A DNA stretch of 64,000 nt, taken from Daedaleopsis sinensis. Lineage: Eukaryota; Basidiomycota; Agaricomycetes; Polyporales; Polyporaceae. The notes under the pieces are model-generated. The model saw only the letters and a list, made by a program, of their open reading frames with translations, was not told the origin of the DNA and made no database searches. Both the position numbers and the translations under genes were made by a program. How positions within the stretch are numbered: position 1 is the first letter of the stretch; the number at the start of each line of letters is the position of its first letter. Location: the NCBI GenBank assembly GCA_033807695.1, contig CM066306.1:3658001-3722000 (forward strand). The letters run 5' to 3'. This document shows positions 23,476 to 34,299 of the stretch, piece by piece.

Positions 23476-25014
23476 ATGGCAGGACAAGTCTTCGCTCTCC
23501 TCATTGGTATCGACAAGTATCAGTCCGGCAACATCTGGAACCTGAACGCCGCGGTTGACGACGCTCGAAGTATCGAGCGTTGGCTTCTTGACGACCTCCA
23601 AGTTCCCCGCGAACACATCTGCACCCTCATCGACGCCCAGGCGACGAAGCGCACCATCGAAGAACGCTTCATGAGCCATTTCGTCAACAACCCTGCGATC
23701 GAGGCTGGGGATGCGCTCGTTCTCTACTTTGCTGGTCACGGTAGCAGCATCCGCGCGCCGCCTGGCTGGTTTGAACGAGCCCGCGGAGATGTCCCTGTCT
23801 TATGCACCTACGACTACGACACGAAGCTCGCAAAGGGATCCACCTGCGCCGGCATCTCTGATCGGTCCCTGCACGCTATGCTTGACGACCTCGCTCGAGC
23901 GAAGGGTGACAATATAACCCTGATCCTCGACACTTGCTTCTCTCTCCCTCCCACCAGCGACGACGACCCTAAGGAACGTCGTTATACCCGCTTTACCCCC
24001 ACCCGCAAGGCCAACTCCGAGGACCTGATCGCAGCCCTCTGGCGCAGCGCGGTCTCGCACAAGATGGAGCCTATCGCCAACCGAGGTTTCACCGGGATCA
24101 CTTCCAGCTCTCATGTAGTGCTTGCTGCGTGCAGTTCCGGTTGGGCCGCGACCGAGCGCAAGGACGGCGGCAACTTCACTCGCGCGCTCCTCTCACTCAA
24201 GGACGTCCGCCCGCTCCACAAGTTCACCTACGCCGACCTCCCGGCCGAGCTCGCGTCGTACATGGGCGACCACCAGCACGCCGTGTGCGCCGGCGCGAAC
24301 GTTGACCGCGTGCTCTTCGACGGTGTTCCGTTCCCCGTCGACACGCGCTACATCCCCGTTGCGGTCCACGACAGGGAGCACGTGCGGGTCGACGCCGGAG
24401 CCGTGCAGGGAATATCGGTAGGCACCGAATTCTCTGTCCACTCTCACAACCGCCGCGGCTCTGTGAACAGCCAGGTGGGGGCGTACGTAGCGACGTTCGT
24501 GTTTCCCACATGGTCTCTTGCACGTCCCAAGTCACCGGGGAAGCCCCTGCTGCGCGACGGCTGGGCTAGGGTAACGCGATGGAACAACCAAAACTTTCGC
24601 GTCAACGTCCAACACTCCCTGTTTTCCTTCTTCCGTCGCTCGCGCCTTGTCAGCAAGACTCCATCCGCGGAGGCAGAACTGGCCGAGAAGCAGGGCGGCG
24701 TCGGCGTCGTTCGTGCGAGCACGAAGATGGCCGACGTGTCGGTGAAGACCGGCAGCAGGGAGCTCAGGCTGGAACGCGCCGACCCGCTCATTTCGGCTAA
24801 CAGCCGCAAGACGCTGCGCATGGACACGCGCACGGACCTCAAGACGATCGAGACGGCGGCCCGGTTCCACATGCACCTGCACCGCAAACAACCCACGCGC
24901 CCGTCGACTGGAAAGGTGAGCATGGAGCTCTTGCGTCTTGGCCCTTCGTCCTGCACGAGAATCTGTGCTAACCTCTTCGTCAAAGGGGGCGCGCAGATCG
25001 TCGGCGACGCGTAG
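23476..25014 (+). CDS. Caspase-like (peptidase C14) protein, truncated by an in-frame TAG
   Basis: Single open frame of 512 codons beginning GCCATGG. The N-terminal caspase fold has its catalytic dyad: His88 in YFAGHGS and Cys154 in LILDTCFS. Family members are metacaspase-like cysteine peptidases that expand greatly in agaricomycetes. The peptidase part ends near residue 290 (VDRVLFDGVPF); a second domain follows, ending NLFVKGGAQIVGDA before TAG at 25012-25014. The same frame then stays open for 138 codons to 25431 and reads like the rest of that domain (YAVVFDASAVDLWPGLAHMD, GYSVSVVYRRD, SFALADGADFSKLYI). A GT-AG pair at 24916-24985 would remove 70 nt but shifts into a low-complexity frame, so I prefer a nonsense change. 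The protein may be shortened or the gene inactive. Confidence 0.8.
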   Translation: MAGQVFALLIGIDKYQSGNIWNLNAAVDDARSIERWLLDDLQVPREHICTLIDAQATKRTIEERFMSHFVNNPAIEAGDALVLYFAGHGSSIRAPPGWFERARGDVPVLCTYDYDTKLAKGSTCAGISDRSLHAMLDDLARAKGDNITLILDTCFSLPPTSDDDPKERRYTRFTPTRKANSEDLIAALWRSAVSHKMEPIANRGFTGITSSSHVVLAACSSGWAATERKDGGNFTRALLSLKDVRPLHKFTYADLPAELASYMGDHQHAVCAGANVDRVLFDGVPFPVDTRYIPVAVHDREHVRVDAGAVQGISVGTEFSVHSHNRRGSVNSQVGAYVATFVFPTWSLARPKSPGKPLLRDGWARVTRWNNQNFRVNVQHSLFSFFRRSRLVSKTPSAEAELAEKQGGVGVVRASTKMADVSVKTGSRELRLERADPLISANSRKTLRMDTRTDLKTIETAARFHMHLHRKQPTRPSTGKVSMELLRLGPSSCTRICANLFVKGGAQIVGDA

Positions 25015-25828
25015 AGCGCACACGCCGACGCCGTCTACGCGGTCGTCTTTGACGCCTCCGCCGTCGATCTCTGGCCCGGCCTCGCGCACATGGACGCGGG
25101 TGGTTACAGCGTATCCGTGGTCTACCGCCGAGATCCTGCTGCCTCCGGCCCCACGCTACGAGGACACAAACACTTCCACATGGTGATCAGCTCGGGTTCG
25201 AACGAGTCGGAGCCATTGTCCTTCGCGCTCGCGGACGGTGCGGATTTCTCGAAGTTGTATATTCTTCCGTGTCTATTCTTGAGCAGGAGCCGCGCACGGC
25301 ATCGGTCGCCGCTACCTTGCGTAGTGGATGCCCCGGACTGTACGTCGTGGGACAATGTCTTGACGGTGATATCTGTGGTACGGACCTCGCTAATTACTCA
25401 GATGTGTATCCCCATGTTGTGTTACGCCTAACTGTATCTAGTATTGCGTCCCATGTAGTATTCTCTATTGCACAATTGTATGACTATGACATATGTATTA
25501 GTACTATCCAACCATGATATGTTTCTGCTACTGTCGGGGAACGGTCACAACTCTGTCGATCCCGTCCAGTACGCCGTAGCCGCCTCCAAGGTGATGAGGA
25601 GGGTACCGGGGACACCCCCGCGCTCCTGTAAAACCCAAGGCCGAGCTCGCTTGGAGGGGAACGCGGAGAGCAGGGTGTCAAATCTAGTATTGATCGATAT
25701 CCCAAGCGAAAGATAGGAATGGCAGCGAGAAGGGATGTTGAATTTTCGCAAGAAAACACAATGAGCTGAGGGTAGACGCATACATAATGCATTCAGGGTG
25801 TATGGCAGTGGGAGGCTCAGAGTGACTA

Positions 25829-26210
25829 CTGTACGTCCCAGACATTAGGCGAAGTCCCCTGTCCCCGGGGGCATTTCGCCTCGCCTATATGGGCGCTTGT
25901 CCCCATGTCCCGGGCTCCTCTTCGCCTAGCCAAAAGTTACCATATATGGGAATTTCCGATGACATTTTGGCTACGACTGTTGAGGATTATGTCCTCGGCT
26001 CAAGCACCTTTGCGAAGGTCTTTTAGGAGCAGCGAGCACTCGAACATTACCCAGAAGGCTTAAACAAGCTATTTCGTCCAAGTTTCGTCTGCGGGAGAGG
26101 ACGAGCGCTTCGCCTATGTCCCTTGTCCCCTGGCACCTTTCGCTTGACAGCCCGTTTCCCACGCCTTGGGTTAGGGTCAATTCGCTTCGCCTAATGTCTG
26201 GGACGTACAG
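25829..26210. mobile_element. 382-bp MITE with TA target duplication
   Basis: 26-bp perfect terminal inverted repeats starting CTGTACGTCCCAGACATTAG at 25829 and mirrored at the 26210 end. TA flanks both sides (25827-25828 and 26211-26212). The other arm of the duplication shows the empty site (GAC-TA-GTG), which proves insertion. There is no coding capacity. TA duplication fits Tc1/mariner/pogo-type mobilisation. Confidence 0.9.
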
Positions 26211-26248
26211 TAGTGCGTAAAGATTGACTTGGCCGAGGACCAAAAGTA

Positions 26249-26339
26249 TGATGAGAGTGGGATTCGAACCCACGCCCTTTCGGACCAGATGAACACAAGT
26301 GCCTTAGTCTGGCGCCTTAGACCGCTCGGCCATCTCACC
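26249..26339 (-). tRNA. tRNA-Leu(AAG) with intron, left copy
   Basis: 91-nt minus-strand gene identical in structure to the copy at 49207-49297. Acceptor GGTGAGA/TCTCATC with A discriminator; anticodon stem CCAGA/TCTGG with loop CT-AAG-G; an 11-nt intron CACTTGTGTTC after position 37; T arm GGGTTCGAATCCC. Confidence 0.92.
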
Positions 26340-26357
26340 ATGTGACTCTGGTGACCG

Positions 26358-26683
26358 AAAGGTGTATCGACTCGCTACACAATTCTACTGTTAGTAAATA
26401 ACGGAAAACAGTTTTACTGCTAAGATTGACCCACAACACTTCCAGCAGGTCTCGTCACAGTGTGACGATCACGTGAAATCGGGCGTTTAAGACTTAACTG
26501 ATCTATTACGGCTAGTTAACCAATGACAAGGCCAGGGTGTTCTTATACGCTAGTTCGAACGGCGCAGTCCATTAGTAGGTACTATAGAGTGTGTAGATAT
26601 AAGGATATCATGTAGTAGTAGCTGAATACAAGATACTTCAGTGGTACTATTAGTAGTAGTAAGTAGTCACGTCGATCAACTGT
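26358..26683. other. Left end region of the DDE element (boundary not found)
   Basis: Non-coding, with AGT/TAG-rich patches, between the inverted tRNA arm and the DDE transposase stop codon. I could not find a terminal inverted repeat shared with 48576-49188, so the element's ends remain undefined. Confidence 0.35.
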
Positions 26684-28809
26684 TCAAGACGAAGGAGGGA
26701 TACCAGCACAGTCAAGATCTACGAGAAGTGTGTCTGGGCATACACGATGGCTATGATATTTCTTGGCAGCCCAAGCTGCTTGTTGACCATTTAAACCGTG
26801 CCGATACGCGTCCATAAAGCGATGTGAACGTGTGTAAAATCTGTATCAAACAAGTCAACAACCGGACAGTCACCATCATAAACATGATTCCGGTGGTACT
26901 TACTTCCGGATTGAGCTAAGCTTCACGCCATCCAAAGCTTTGACAACATTGCGTGTTAGGTCTGCTTCGGCTGACGAAGCAGGCATCTTCCTGTACTCCC
27001 TCTTTGCTGTTCCCCAGCACTGCTCGATACAGTTGAGCTCGCAGTGAAATCTCGGCAGGAAGAGAACAAGAAAGCCACACTCCTTGCAGTGTGACTCAAG
27101 AAGAGATTCCACGTCTTGGAAGTCCGGCTGGTTGAAGAGTGTGCGGCGGCAGCAGCAATCCACAGCCGGTGGTTTGCACTTGAAGTCGGGGCACTGTGCA
27201 GGTAAGCACCTTGCATTCTTGAAGCCCCTCTCCTCGAGTATCTGGGCCATGCCTTTGAAGATTCCTGCTTGCGGATGCCCGTCAAGTTCAAAGTATAGTG
27301 ACTGCGGACGGCCATCCGGAAGCCGGCCAGCACCCATGGGGACCTTGGTTTTTGCTGCCTTGCCATCCGGTCCGTGAACGGGCTTGCCATCCGGGCCAAT
27401 GATCGAGGTCTCCACTCCGAAGGGAGGCTTTCCGGGTTTAGTCGGGAACTTAGGCATCTTGCGGGCGGAAAGAGCGTCAGCAGCACGCATAAGATGGGTT
27501 GGTGCATTGTCGTAAATGAAGATATGCTGCTCGTCCGGATAGTATTCCGTCAGAATGTCCATTGCTGTGGTTGCATGCGCCAGAATGTCTGCATGGGTAA
27601 AATATCCGTCCCGATTCTTGCCAGGTTTGAACAAAATCCGGGCGGATTTTTTCCCATCAGGTGAACGGAGCCATCCGTAGTCTGCCGACACAAAGTCCGC
27701 CACCATCAATGAGACCCCTTCACCCTTTGACCGAGGGACGGCTTTCTCCGACTTGTGCACCCAGCGAGTCCGACGTCAATCGTGAGCATAAAAGATGGAC
27801 TCGTCGTGCCACCAGTAGACAACTCTACGCTGACCCTGCGGGAGTGGGCTTGGAATCTCTGCTCCATCAGGGCCCCATTGCCGAGCAGACAGATCGGTTG
27901 CTGCCATTCGGGGGAGGAAATGAGTCTGTCGATAGTCAACGACGTCTTCACGTTCGTGACCATCAACAAACTGGCCGCCGGGCTCCTTGGTCCAGCGATA
28001 ATCGAGAGCATGCATCCAGGACTGTGCAGTTGAAAGGGAGATAGGTTTTTCAAGCGAGTACTCAGCGAGTATTGATGGGTTCGACATAAAGTCGACAATA
28101 TCCAGAGCGCGCACATACTTGCCGACACTCTGGAGATGCTCGCTGATGGCCTGCCTGAGATCTGGGTGACGATCGAGTAGTGACACAGTCCAAGTGTTTC
28201 TGATGGTATTAGGAAGAGTGTGACGGTCCGCGAGAAAAGCCCGAGTCCAACGGCGGAGAGATCTGGACTTGGACACCTTGCCGTTGCGGAAGGACTCTGC
28301 AACTCGCTCTGATGCGAGTTTCCATCCACCTGGTTCTAATCCCAAGTCTATGTAGAACTCAAGAAACATCTTCATCTGTGTGAGCCGGTGCTGTAACCGG
28401 TCACCCCCTGCTTGGAATGGAAGGTACCCAGGTTTGCCAATTTTTTCTACGTGGTCGGAGGATATTACTGAGATCTCTGAGCGCACTAGATGCATCTTCA
28501 ATCGACGGAGGTGTCAATTGCTCATAGCGCAGACTCGGAGGCGGCCGTCTGCCTGGGGAGCCGTGATCAGAGTCTAACGAGTCCAACTCGTGCCGAGTCT
28601 CCTCTGAATCTGAGTCCTCATCACGGTCACTGTGACTGCACTCAGGGACAGAGCTGCCAAGAATCTGGGTAGTAGCCGGAGTACTGCCCAGGGAGGATGA
28701 CTCGGCGGAGGCTATGAAGCAGCGGGACTCGCCGGTAGGTGGAGGAATAGTGGGGCTCGGAGTGGGGTGGTGTAATGGAGAAGTGGGCTGACTTGAAGTT
28801 GACGGAATG
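26684..28809 (-). pseudogene. DDE transposase, C-terminal main part (split and with internal TGA)
   Basis: Three exons here, complement(26684..26840, 26904..28446, 28487..28809), joined to two N-terminal exons 19.5 kb away (48279..48418, 48465..48575). The chain has 758 codons in frame with one internal TGA at 27776-27778. Likely catalytic acids: Asp in MVADFVSADYGW, Asp in FIYDNAPTH, Glu in FHCELNCIEQCWG, the spacing and wording of IS630/Tc1-like DDE enzymes. The interrupted site reads YAHD-stop-RRTRW, and one C-to-T change in a CGA codon would explain it. The last exon carries SHRFMDAYRHGLNGQQAAW. The 40-nt intron 28447-28486 is inferred; a frameshift at the A6 run there is the alternative. 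Superfamily not certain. Confidence 0.8.
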
Positions 28810-29273
28810 CTCGGACCAGGACCCCTGATAATACGGTCATATGCCTGTTCCGGATTCGTATCAAAAGGGGAGCCGTGGAGCGGCGAGCCCTGAGGAAATT
28901 CGTACCAAAATGGCTCATTTTAGGGGTGATGGCATGAGGAAACGTTCGTATCAGGAGGGGGCCTGGGTCAATGCATGATCCATTCATATCAGCGCCTACG
29001 TTCATCTGGTAAGTGAACGATTACTTACTGATACTTACTTTTATAAGGAGTTTTTCTCGCAGCGCTCAGTTTACCTATTAGATCAGTTCTGGTTGCTTAT
29101 CATGTCTATATGAGATGATTATATCGAACACCCAGAACATAACAATGATATTACTTGACGCGCAATTGCCCGAGTCAAGGAGGAGTTGGTAGCGACAACA
29201 TAGGGGCCCTCAGGCTGTCTCGACTCCTCTTCGCTCCCTTCAGCTCGTGCGCTGCCCACTGCACCTATCTGAT

Positions 29274-30852
29274 ATGTCTCTTGGTCTCTCTGTGGAACCG
29301 CCGCCGTCTCTGCCTCGACCATCACACTGGATCGGCCGAGGAGTGCAATGGCCGAAAAATGTCGCTGACATCCCGGGTGAGCTGTCGCAGCTGTACGACA
29401 ACTACTTCAAGGTTCCGCCTACATATGGACAGCCGTCCATATACAATCCTACCGCAAGTGTGTCAGAGTTCGTCCGAACGAGGTTCCGAGCCCAAGACCA
29501 CGCACTCACACACAACCATCCCTCTACGTACTTCTCACCTCTCGCACCCGACATCACCTTGGATGTAGATGATGGTACCCCGGTGCCGTCGTCAAAGCTC
29601 CTCGATGAGCTCAAGACACTGTCAGGACAAGCACTCCTCGACGGAGCTAAATCCATTCTCCATCCAATTACACGTCGCCGTTACCATCTTTGGGTGCTCA
29701 CCTACTGGCTGAACGTGCGCGACATCCTCGTTTTGCAAGGAGCCTGGTCGGCCTGTCGCGAGTGGCTCTCCAAGCGTCCAAGGGACGCGATTGCTGATAT
29801 CGCCTTCGAAGACGCGGTCTCTCTTCTGGATGTCGTCAGCTGCGACGTTCCTACCTCGGCCTTCGACGCTCGAAGGTCCATCCGTACCTCCAAGTTTGCA
29901 AGCTTACTCTCCAATGGATGGATCTGTGACGACATTGTCAGCCTCATGGTCAGTCATATAGTCAAACGTGTTCAGTCCACACCTGCCTTGTCCACGCAAG
30001 TCATCGTTATGGGCCTCCCATTTGTCATGGAGCTCTGCCGTGCACAGACTGAGGCAGCGTATGAGGAGACATCCCCCCGGTTAATGCGGCGATTGGAAAC
30101 CGAGCTAGGCGACTCACCAAATTGCGAACTGTACTTTCCTGCTTTCCTCGCCGAACACTCCCACTGGATTGCGGTACGAGTGAGCTTTGTGCGACGTGAA
30201 GTTTCATATGGTGAGGATTAACACTGTGGACGATTAATACGTGCAACTGACCTGTTGATAGGTGACTCGCTGGGACACGTCCTGCCTAAGCCAGGGAAGC
30301 TATTGGAGAAGGTCGGATGGTGGTTGTCAGCACGATTTCGAGGGAAGTTCCGGGTCATTGGACGGAAGCTTGAGACAGCTCGTCAGGATGACACGTACTC
30401 ATGTGCTGTCTGTGCGATGAATGCTATCATGCACGATGTTTTCGGTGATGTGTTGTGGTCGCCAGAGCAAAAGGCTCTTCATCGTGTACGCTGGTTCAGG
30501 CTGTTATGCAATGAGCACATCGCAGTCTCGGTAAGTGCAAACTATGGATACGTGTGGTAGGCGCTATGCTGACAGGAAGAAATAGAAACAGGGCAGCAAT
30601 GTTGAGACGAGCACGTACCTGCATGACAACACACGCATGGGTGTGGCCTTCCTGCTCAATGACGTGCACTCTGAAGACCCATCTCGTCCTCGGATCTCCT
30701 CCCAAGACGACACCTCCAAGTTCACTGCTCAGTCTACACCACAGCGGCCTGAAGACGCAGATATCATCGGCTCACCTTCATCACCAGGAGCTACATTCTT
30801 GGGAGAATGTCCAGTCTCACCAACTTCATCATCGCCGGCACTCGAGTCGCGT
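29274..30852 (+). pseudogene. Ulp1 (C48) peptidase half of the transposon gene, interrupted by a retrotransposon
   Basis: Exons 29274..30210, 30262..30530 and 30586..30852, the last continuing at 43550 beyond the gypsy element. The peptidase core has the expected triad: His297 in EHSHWIAV, Asp314 in YGDSLGH, Gln354 and Cys360 in RQDDTYSCAVCAMN. Ulp1 peptidases cleave SUMO-like modifiers; in transposons of this sort the role is unknown. Residues after about 405 form a Ser/Pro-rich linker (PSSPGATFLG, SPTSSSPALESR) that reads straight into the linker after the insertion. Start chosen at the first ATG in frame; an upstream exon cannot be excluded. No internal stop is seen, so only the insertion disables the gene. 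Confidence 0.85.
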
Positions 30853-31759
30853 TGATGAGCCTCAGGACCAGCTAGGCCCCGGAAACACCACGCAGCCCAT
30901 CACTATTCGCGCCCGTCAGTCAATTCACGCAGTATGAAGACGAGCGGCTTCACAAGGAAGGCGAGCGACTACTGAAGGAGCGAGTACGGAGACATGCCAT
31001 TCCAAGGGTCGAAGGAGCCGATGCCGAGCTGCCGGCGGCTGACCGAGGTCGCCAGAGCTCTAGCCAGGACAGAGGAGGCGATCGATCGAGGGTCTGGTCT
31101 AGGCGACCGCCACGGAGTCCAGCAATTGGTACGAAGGTCGTCGGAAGAGGCACGGAAGACAAGGGAGTGAGGGGGACGGCCTTCCGAGGCCTATGAAGAC
31201 GAGCGGATGGACGTCAGACGCGATCACGTGGTGACGCGCCGCAAGACTAAGCGCTCTCGTGACCGCGGATGCAAGTCGAGCGGCGACGTGATAGGCTCGG
31301 TGCAAACACCTACCTAACCACCGGAGTGCGCCGTAGGGGTTCAGGAGAGGAGGATCGCGACGTGAGCGTGGGAGGAGCAGAGTTTCCTATGATTGGACGA
31401 TTGGTATGATAGTTGTAGTTTATTTGGCGACGATTTGTACAGTATATAAGCCAGCGGGATGGCAGCCCAGCAAAGCAGCGCAGTAGCTCCAGAGATCGAG
31501 TCCGAGTCCAAGAATCATCTAGTTGACACTCAATTGAAGACCGTCCGTCTTCAAACCTCCTCTTGCAGACTAGCCTCACCCACGGAAGTTGCTTGACTTC
31601 CATCTGAAGTTGCTCAACTTCCTTGTCTATCGTCGACGGGCTATGTGAAGAAGAGCGACTACACCGGGAACCTGTCCTCCACCTCGCACCCTACTAGGTA
31701 GCTGATCTCGTGCTCGTTTGGGTGTGTGTTTCGCCCAGCGACCCAGAGTTACCCCATCA
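30853..31759 (+). repeat. 5' LTR of the gypsy element (907 bp)
   Basis: Begins TGATG and ends CATCA. Same length as the 3' LTR at 42639-43545; I saw two differences, both T here and C there. A TATATAAG box lies at 31443-31450. Flanked on the left by target duplication GCGT (30849-30852). Confidence 0.95.
31443..31450 (+). promoter_or_regulatory. TATA box in the 5' LTR
   Basis: TATATAAG, also present in the 3' LTR at 43229-43236. It would place the transcript start near 31475, making the first ~620 bases of the LTR U3. Confidence 0.55.
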
Positions 31760-32193
31760 TTCTGGAGCCCACCGCGAGGGGTACAAGAACAGTCTCCACC
31801 GGTTCCGGCTCAAGAATCCCACGTTTGCGGCCGACGCGGAGCGAACATATCCGTCGCCTCCATCGACAAACCGAACAGGCTTTAGAGGAAATCGAAGCAG
31901 AAGACCCCGAGAGAGCAGAGCAGCTCACTACCGTTATCGAGAACAACTTCGCAGTTTTCGCAGACTCTCCGCTTACCGAACTAGAGGACGCTTCCGAAGA
32001 CGAGCAGGAGGACATTGAAGTTCCGGACCATCCGTTCCTGACTTCAGAATCAATTAGTAACCCAAGACCTACGCTATCACATACCGCAGGGGCCTTCAAC
32101 CTACCTAGGAACCCCCTTCCTTCCCTGCTAGCCTACGCCGCTCAAATATTACCTACGGCTCTACCACCCGTAGTACCACCCACAATCCATTCA

Positions 32194-34293
32194 ATGGCTA
32201 GCGCAGATCTATCGAAACTACCGTTGCGTACGGAAAGGAGTGCGCCCCAATTCGATGAGGAATCTAAGGACACCGTCGAGCGGTACTTTGACGACCTTGC
32301 CCGACTTCTGAAGAAGCATAGCATCACTGATGAACAAGCTTGCAAGGCGGCGGCGGTCGACTACATACCAGCGGGAGTCGCCAAGCGATGGAAGTCCCTG
32401 CCGACGTTCTCGGACACCCAGAAGACGTATGAAGAATTCAAGACGGAGGTTCTATCCTTCTACCTCGGGACGGATGCCCAGTACACCTGGACACTGCGAG
32501 AATACAATGAAGTCATCGGGGAAGCCGTACGTACGGGGATATCCAGCCTCGAAACCTACATGAAGTTCTACGGCAAATTCTATCCCATCTACCGGTACTT
32601 GCATGCGAAGACCGAACCAGAGCTAACGGAGCGCGACGCGTCGACAGCCTTGCTACGGCTAGTTCCTATGCAGTACACAATGGCGGTATCCGCGCGGTTA
32701 GCACACCAGGTGCCTGCAAAACACAAAGAAGAAGCTTACACGGTCGCGCAAGTGCATGAAGCAATTTCCTATTGTCTGGCGGACGGAGGCCCGTTCGGCG
32801 GGATCGGAAGTTGGTCAACTGCGACGTCCGGTAACCTCGCTCGAGTTAATCCTCCGGCTCCAGCCATGGCCTCCACGGTTACGGTGAAAACCGAGCCGGA
32901 TCTATCGGCCTTCAAGCGGGAGATGATCTCCATGATGAGTTCGACCATGCGCGACTTCGTGAGCCAGCAGAGGATGCAAGCCACGCAACCGCCGCAACAA
33001 GGGGAACAATACCCTCCACCACCACAACCTCCCCAGGGAAGGTACCAGCAGCAGCAAGGGGGCCTATACGGACGTAATCCACCCGCTAACGACGAATGCA
33101 TCTACTGTGGCCTACCGGGATGTCGGTTGAAGACGTGCCCGAAAGTCGCAGAGGACATGACGGCGGGACTCATCCGGAAGGACGTATACGACAAAATCAT
33201 CCTACCAGGAGGCGGTGTGATCCCTCGTAGTCTGCCAGGGAACTGTATGCGCGATAGAGTCAATGCTTGGCACGAAAAGAACCCAAACCAACGAGCGCGA
33301 GGAACCATGAGCAACATCTATCAGTTCGAGATGCAGGAAGACGAGCGTACCTTGGAAGAGGAGTTAGAAGTTCTCATGCACAAGGCAAACATGGTTAAAG
33401 AGCGCATGAACACTCGCTCGGGACGGCAGGTTTTTGATGGAGTCGAGCTAGAGACGCGGCCTCGACGTATTACGCGCAACTCGGAGAAAGGGAGGGACGA
33501 CACGCGGGCAGGGACGCCCGAGCGTGATCAGCCGCCTCACCAGCCGACGAGAGAGAAGGGGAAGGAGAAGGAGAAGCACGTTACCTGGGACACGAGGGCA
33601 AAAGAGCCTGAAGAGACCTTCCATCCCTATGCGCCGACTGTGGTACCCAGAGGCCAGGAACTGCCGAAGAAGGACGAACCACCGGTCAGAAGGACCGCAG
33701 CGATCGTCGACCCGACCGCGGAAGAAAGAGTCTTCAACCGAAGCTTCGGAGACAGCCAGAGTATCACAGTGTCACCAGCCGAGCTACTCAGTATTTCTCC
33801 AGGACTCAGGAAGCGAGTGCATGAGGCCACAGCTCTCAGGCGAACGCAAGTCAGAGACGAGCAACTGCAGGAAGTGACCAACCGGGAAGGCGAGCGGCCT
33901 CGGAACAAGGTACTAGTGACCGAAGTCGCTGAAGACGAAGACTTCCTGGAAGACAACTTCCAGACAGCAGGAAGTTCATCCTCAGGGACTGGAAGGCCGA
34001 CGCTTGGATCCTTTGCATTCGTAGACCTGGACTATGAAGGCAGCGAGGACGAGGACGAGGAGCCAAAGTCGCACAATGCACCGTATGTAGCTCCGGGACA
34101 AGGCTATCCTGCGAGCAGTCGGCGGAAGTCAACCATCGTAGCCTCGGAATCGGAGAAGCTGAGGTCGCTGTTCACCTGGGTAGCTCGAACGGACACGCCG
34201 ACAGAGTGTACACTCGACGATGGGTCCCAGATAGTCGGTATAAACGACCAAATCGCTTATGCGTTGAAGATCCCCTACGATCCTACCAAGTGA
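32194..34293 (+). CDS. Gag polyprotein of the gypsy element
   Basis: 699 codons from the first ATG; the same frame is open back to 31726 in the LTR, with protein-like, acidic sequence, so a non-AUG or spliced start is possible. The capsid-like region is around TVERYFDDLARLLKKH and YEEFKTEVLSFYLG. A Gln/Pro-rich stretch precedes a zinc knuckle near residue 302 (CIYCGLPGCRLKTC), which is CX2CX4CX4C: the usual His is Cys. The tail is acidic and leads into the beginning of a protease-like domain (ECTLDDGSQIVGI). The frame stops at TGA 34291-34293 but reopens in the same frame. Confidence 0.85.
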   Translation: MASADLSKLPLRTERSAPQFDEESKDTVERYFDDLARLLKKHSITDEQACKAAAVDYIPAGVAKRWKSLPTFSDTQKTYEEFKTEVLSFYLGTDAQYTWTLREYNEVIGEAVRTGISSLETYMKFYGKFYPIYRYLHAKTEPELTERDASTALLRLVPMQYTMAVSARLAHQVPAKHKEEAYTVAQVHEAISYCLADGGPFGGIGSWSTATSGNLARVNPPAPAMASTVTVKTEPDLSAFKREMISMMSSTMRDFVSQQRMQATQPPQQGEQYPPPPQPPQGRYQQQQGGLYGRNPPANDECIYCGLPGCRLKTCPKVAEDMTAGLIRKDVYDKIILPGGGVIPRSLPGNCMRDRVNAWHEKNPNQRARGTMSNIYQFEMQEDERTLEEELEVLMHKANMVKERMNTRSGRQVFDGVELETRPRRITRNSEKGRDDTRAGTPERDQPPHQPTREKGKEKEKHVTWDTRAKEPEETFHPYAPTVVPRGQELPKKDEPPVRRTAAIVDPTAEERVFNRSFGDSQSITVSPAELLSISPGLRKRVHEATALRRTQVRDEQLQEVTNREGERPRNKVLVTEVAEDEDFLEDNFQTAGSSSSGTGRPTLGSFAFVDLDYEGSEDEDEEPKSHNAPYVAPGQGYPASSRRKSTIVASESEKLRSLFTWVARTDTPTECTLDDGSQIVGINDQIAYALKIPYDPTK

Positions 34294-34299
34294 AGGAGG

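Larger units (their letters stand above)
25721..26357. repeat. Left arm of a tRNA-Leu/POLK inverted duplication
   Basis: Reverse complement of 49189-49442 once the 382-bp MITE is removed; only a few mismatches were seen by eye. It carries tRNA-Leu on the minus strand and, on the plus strand at 25721-25764, a fragment of the last codons and TGA of the POLK gene. Confidence 0.9.

Noticed and set aside
22367..23558. Short frames between ATG6 and the C14 gene
   Set aside because: All short, compositionally random, and one overlaps the true C14 start in another frame.
24916..24985. A GT-AG intron in the C14 gene
   Set aside because: Signals are passable but removal of 70 nt shifts into an Arg/Ser/Thr/Pro-rich frame without family character, while the unspliced frame continues as recognisable domain sequence on both sides of the TAG.
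28441..28446. A frameshift at an A6 run in the DDE transposase
   Set aside because: A 40-nt GT-AG intron (28447-28486) explains the frame change and gives a good KKIGKPGY join; kept only as an alternative.
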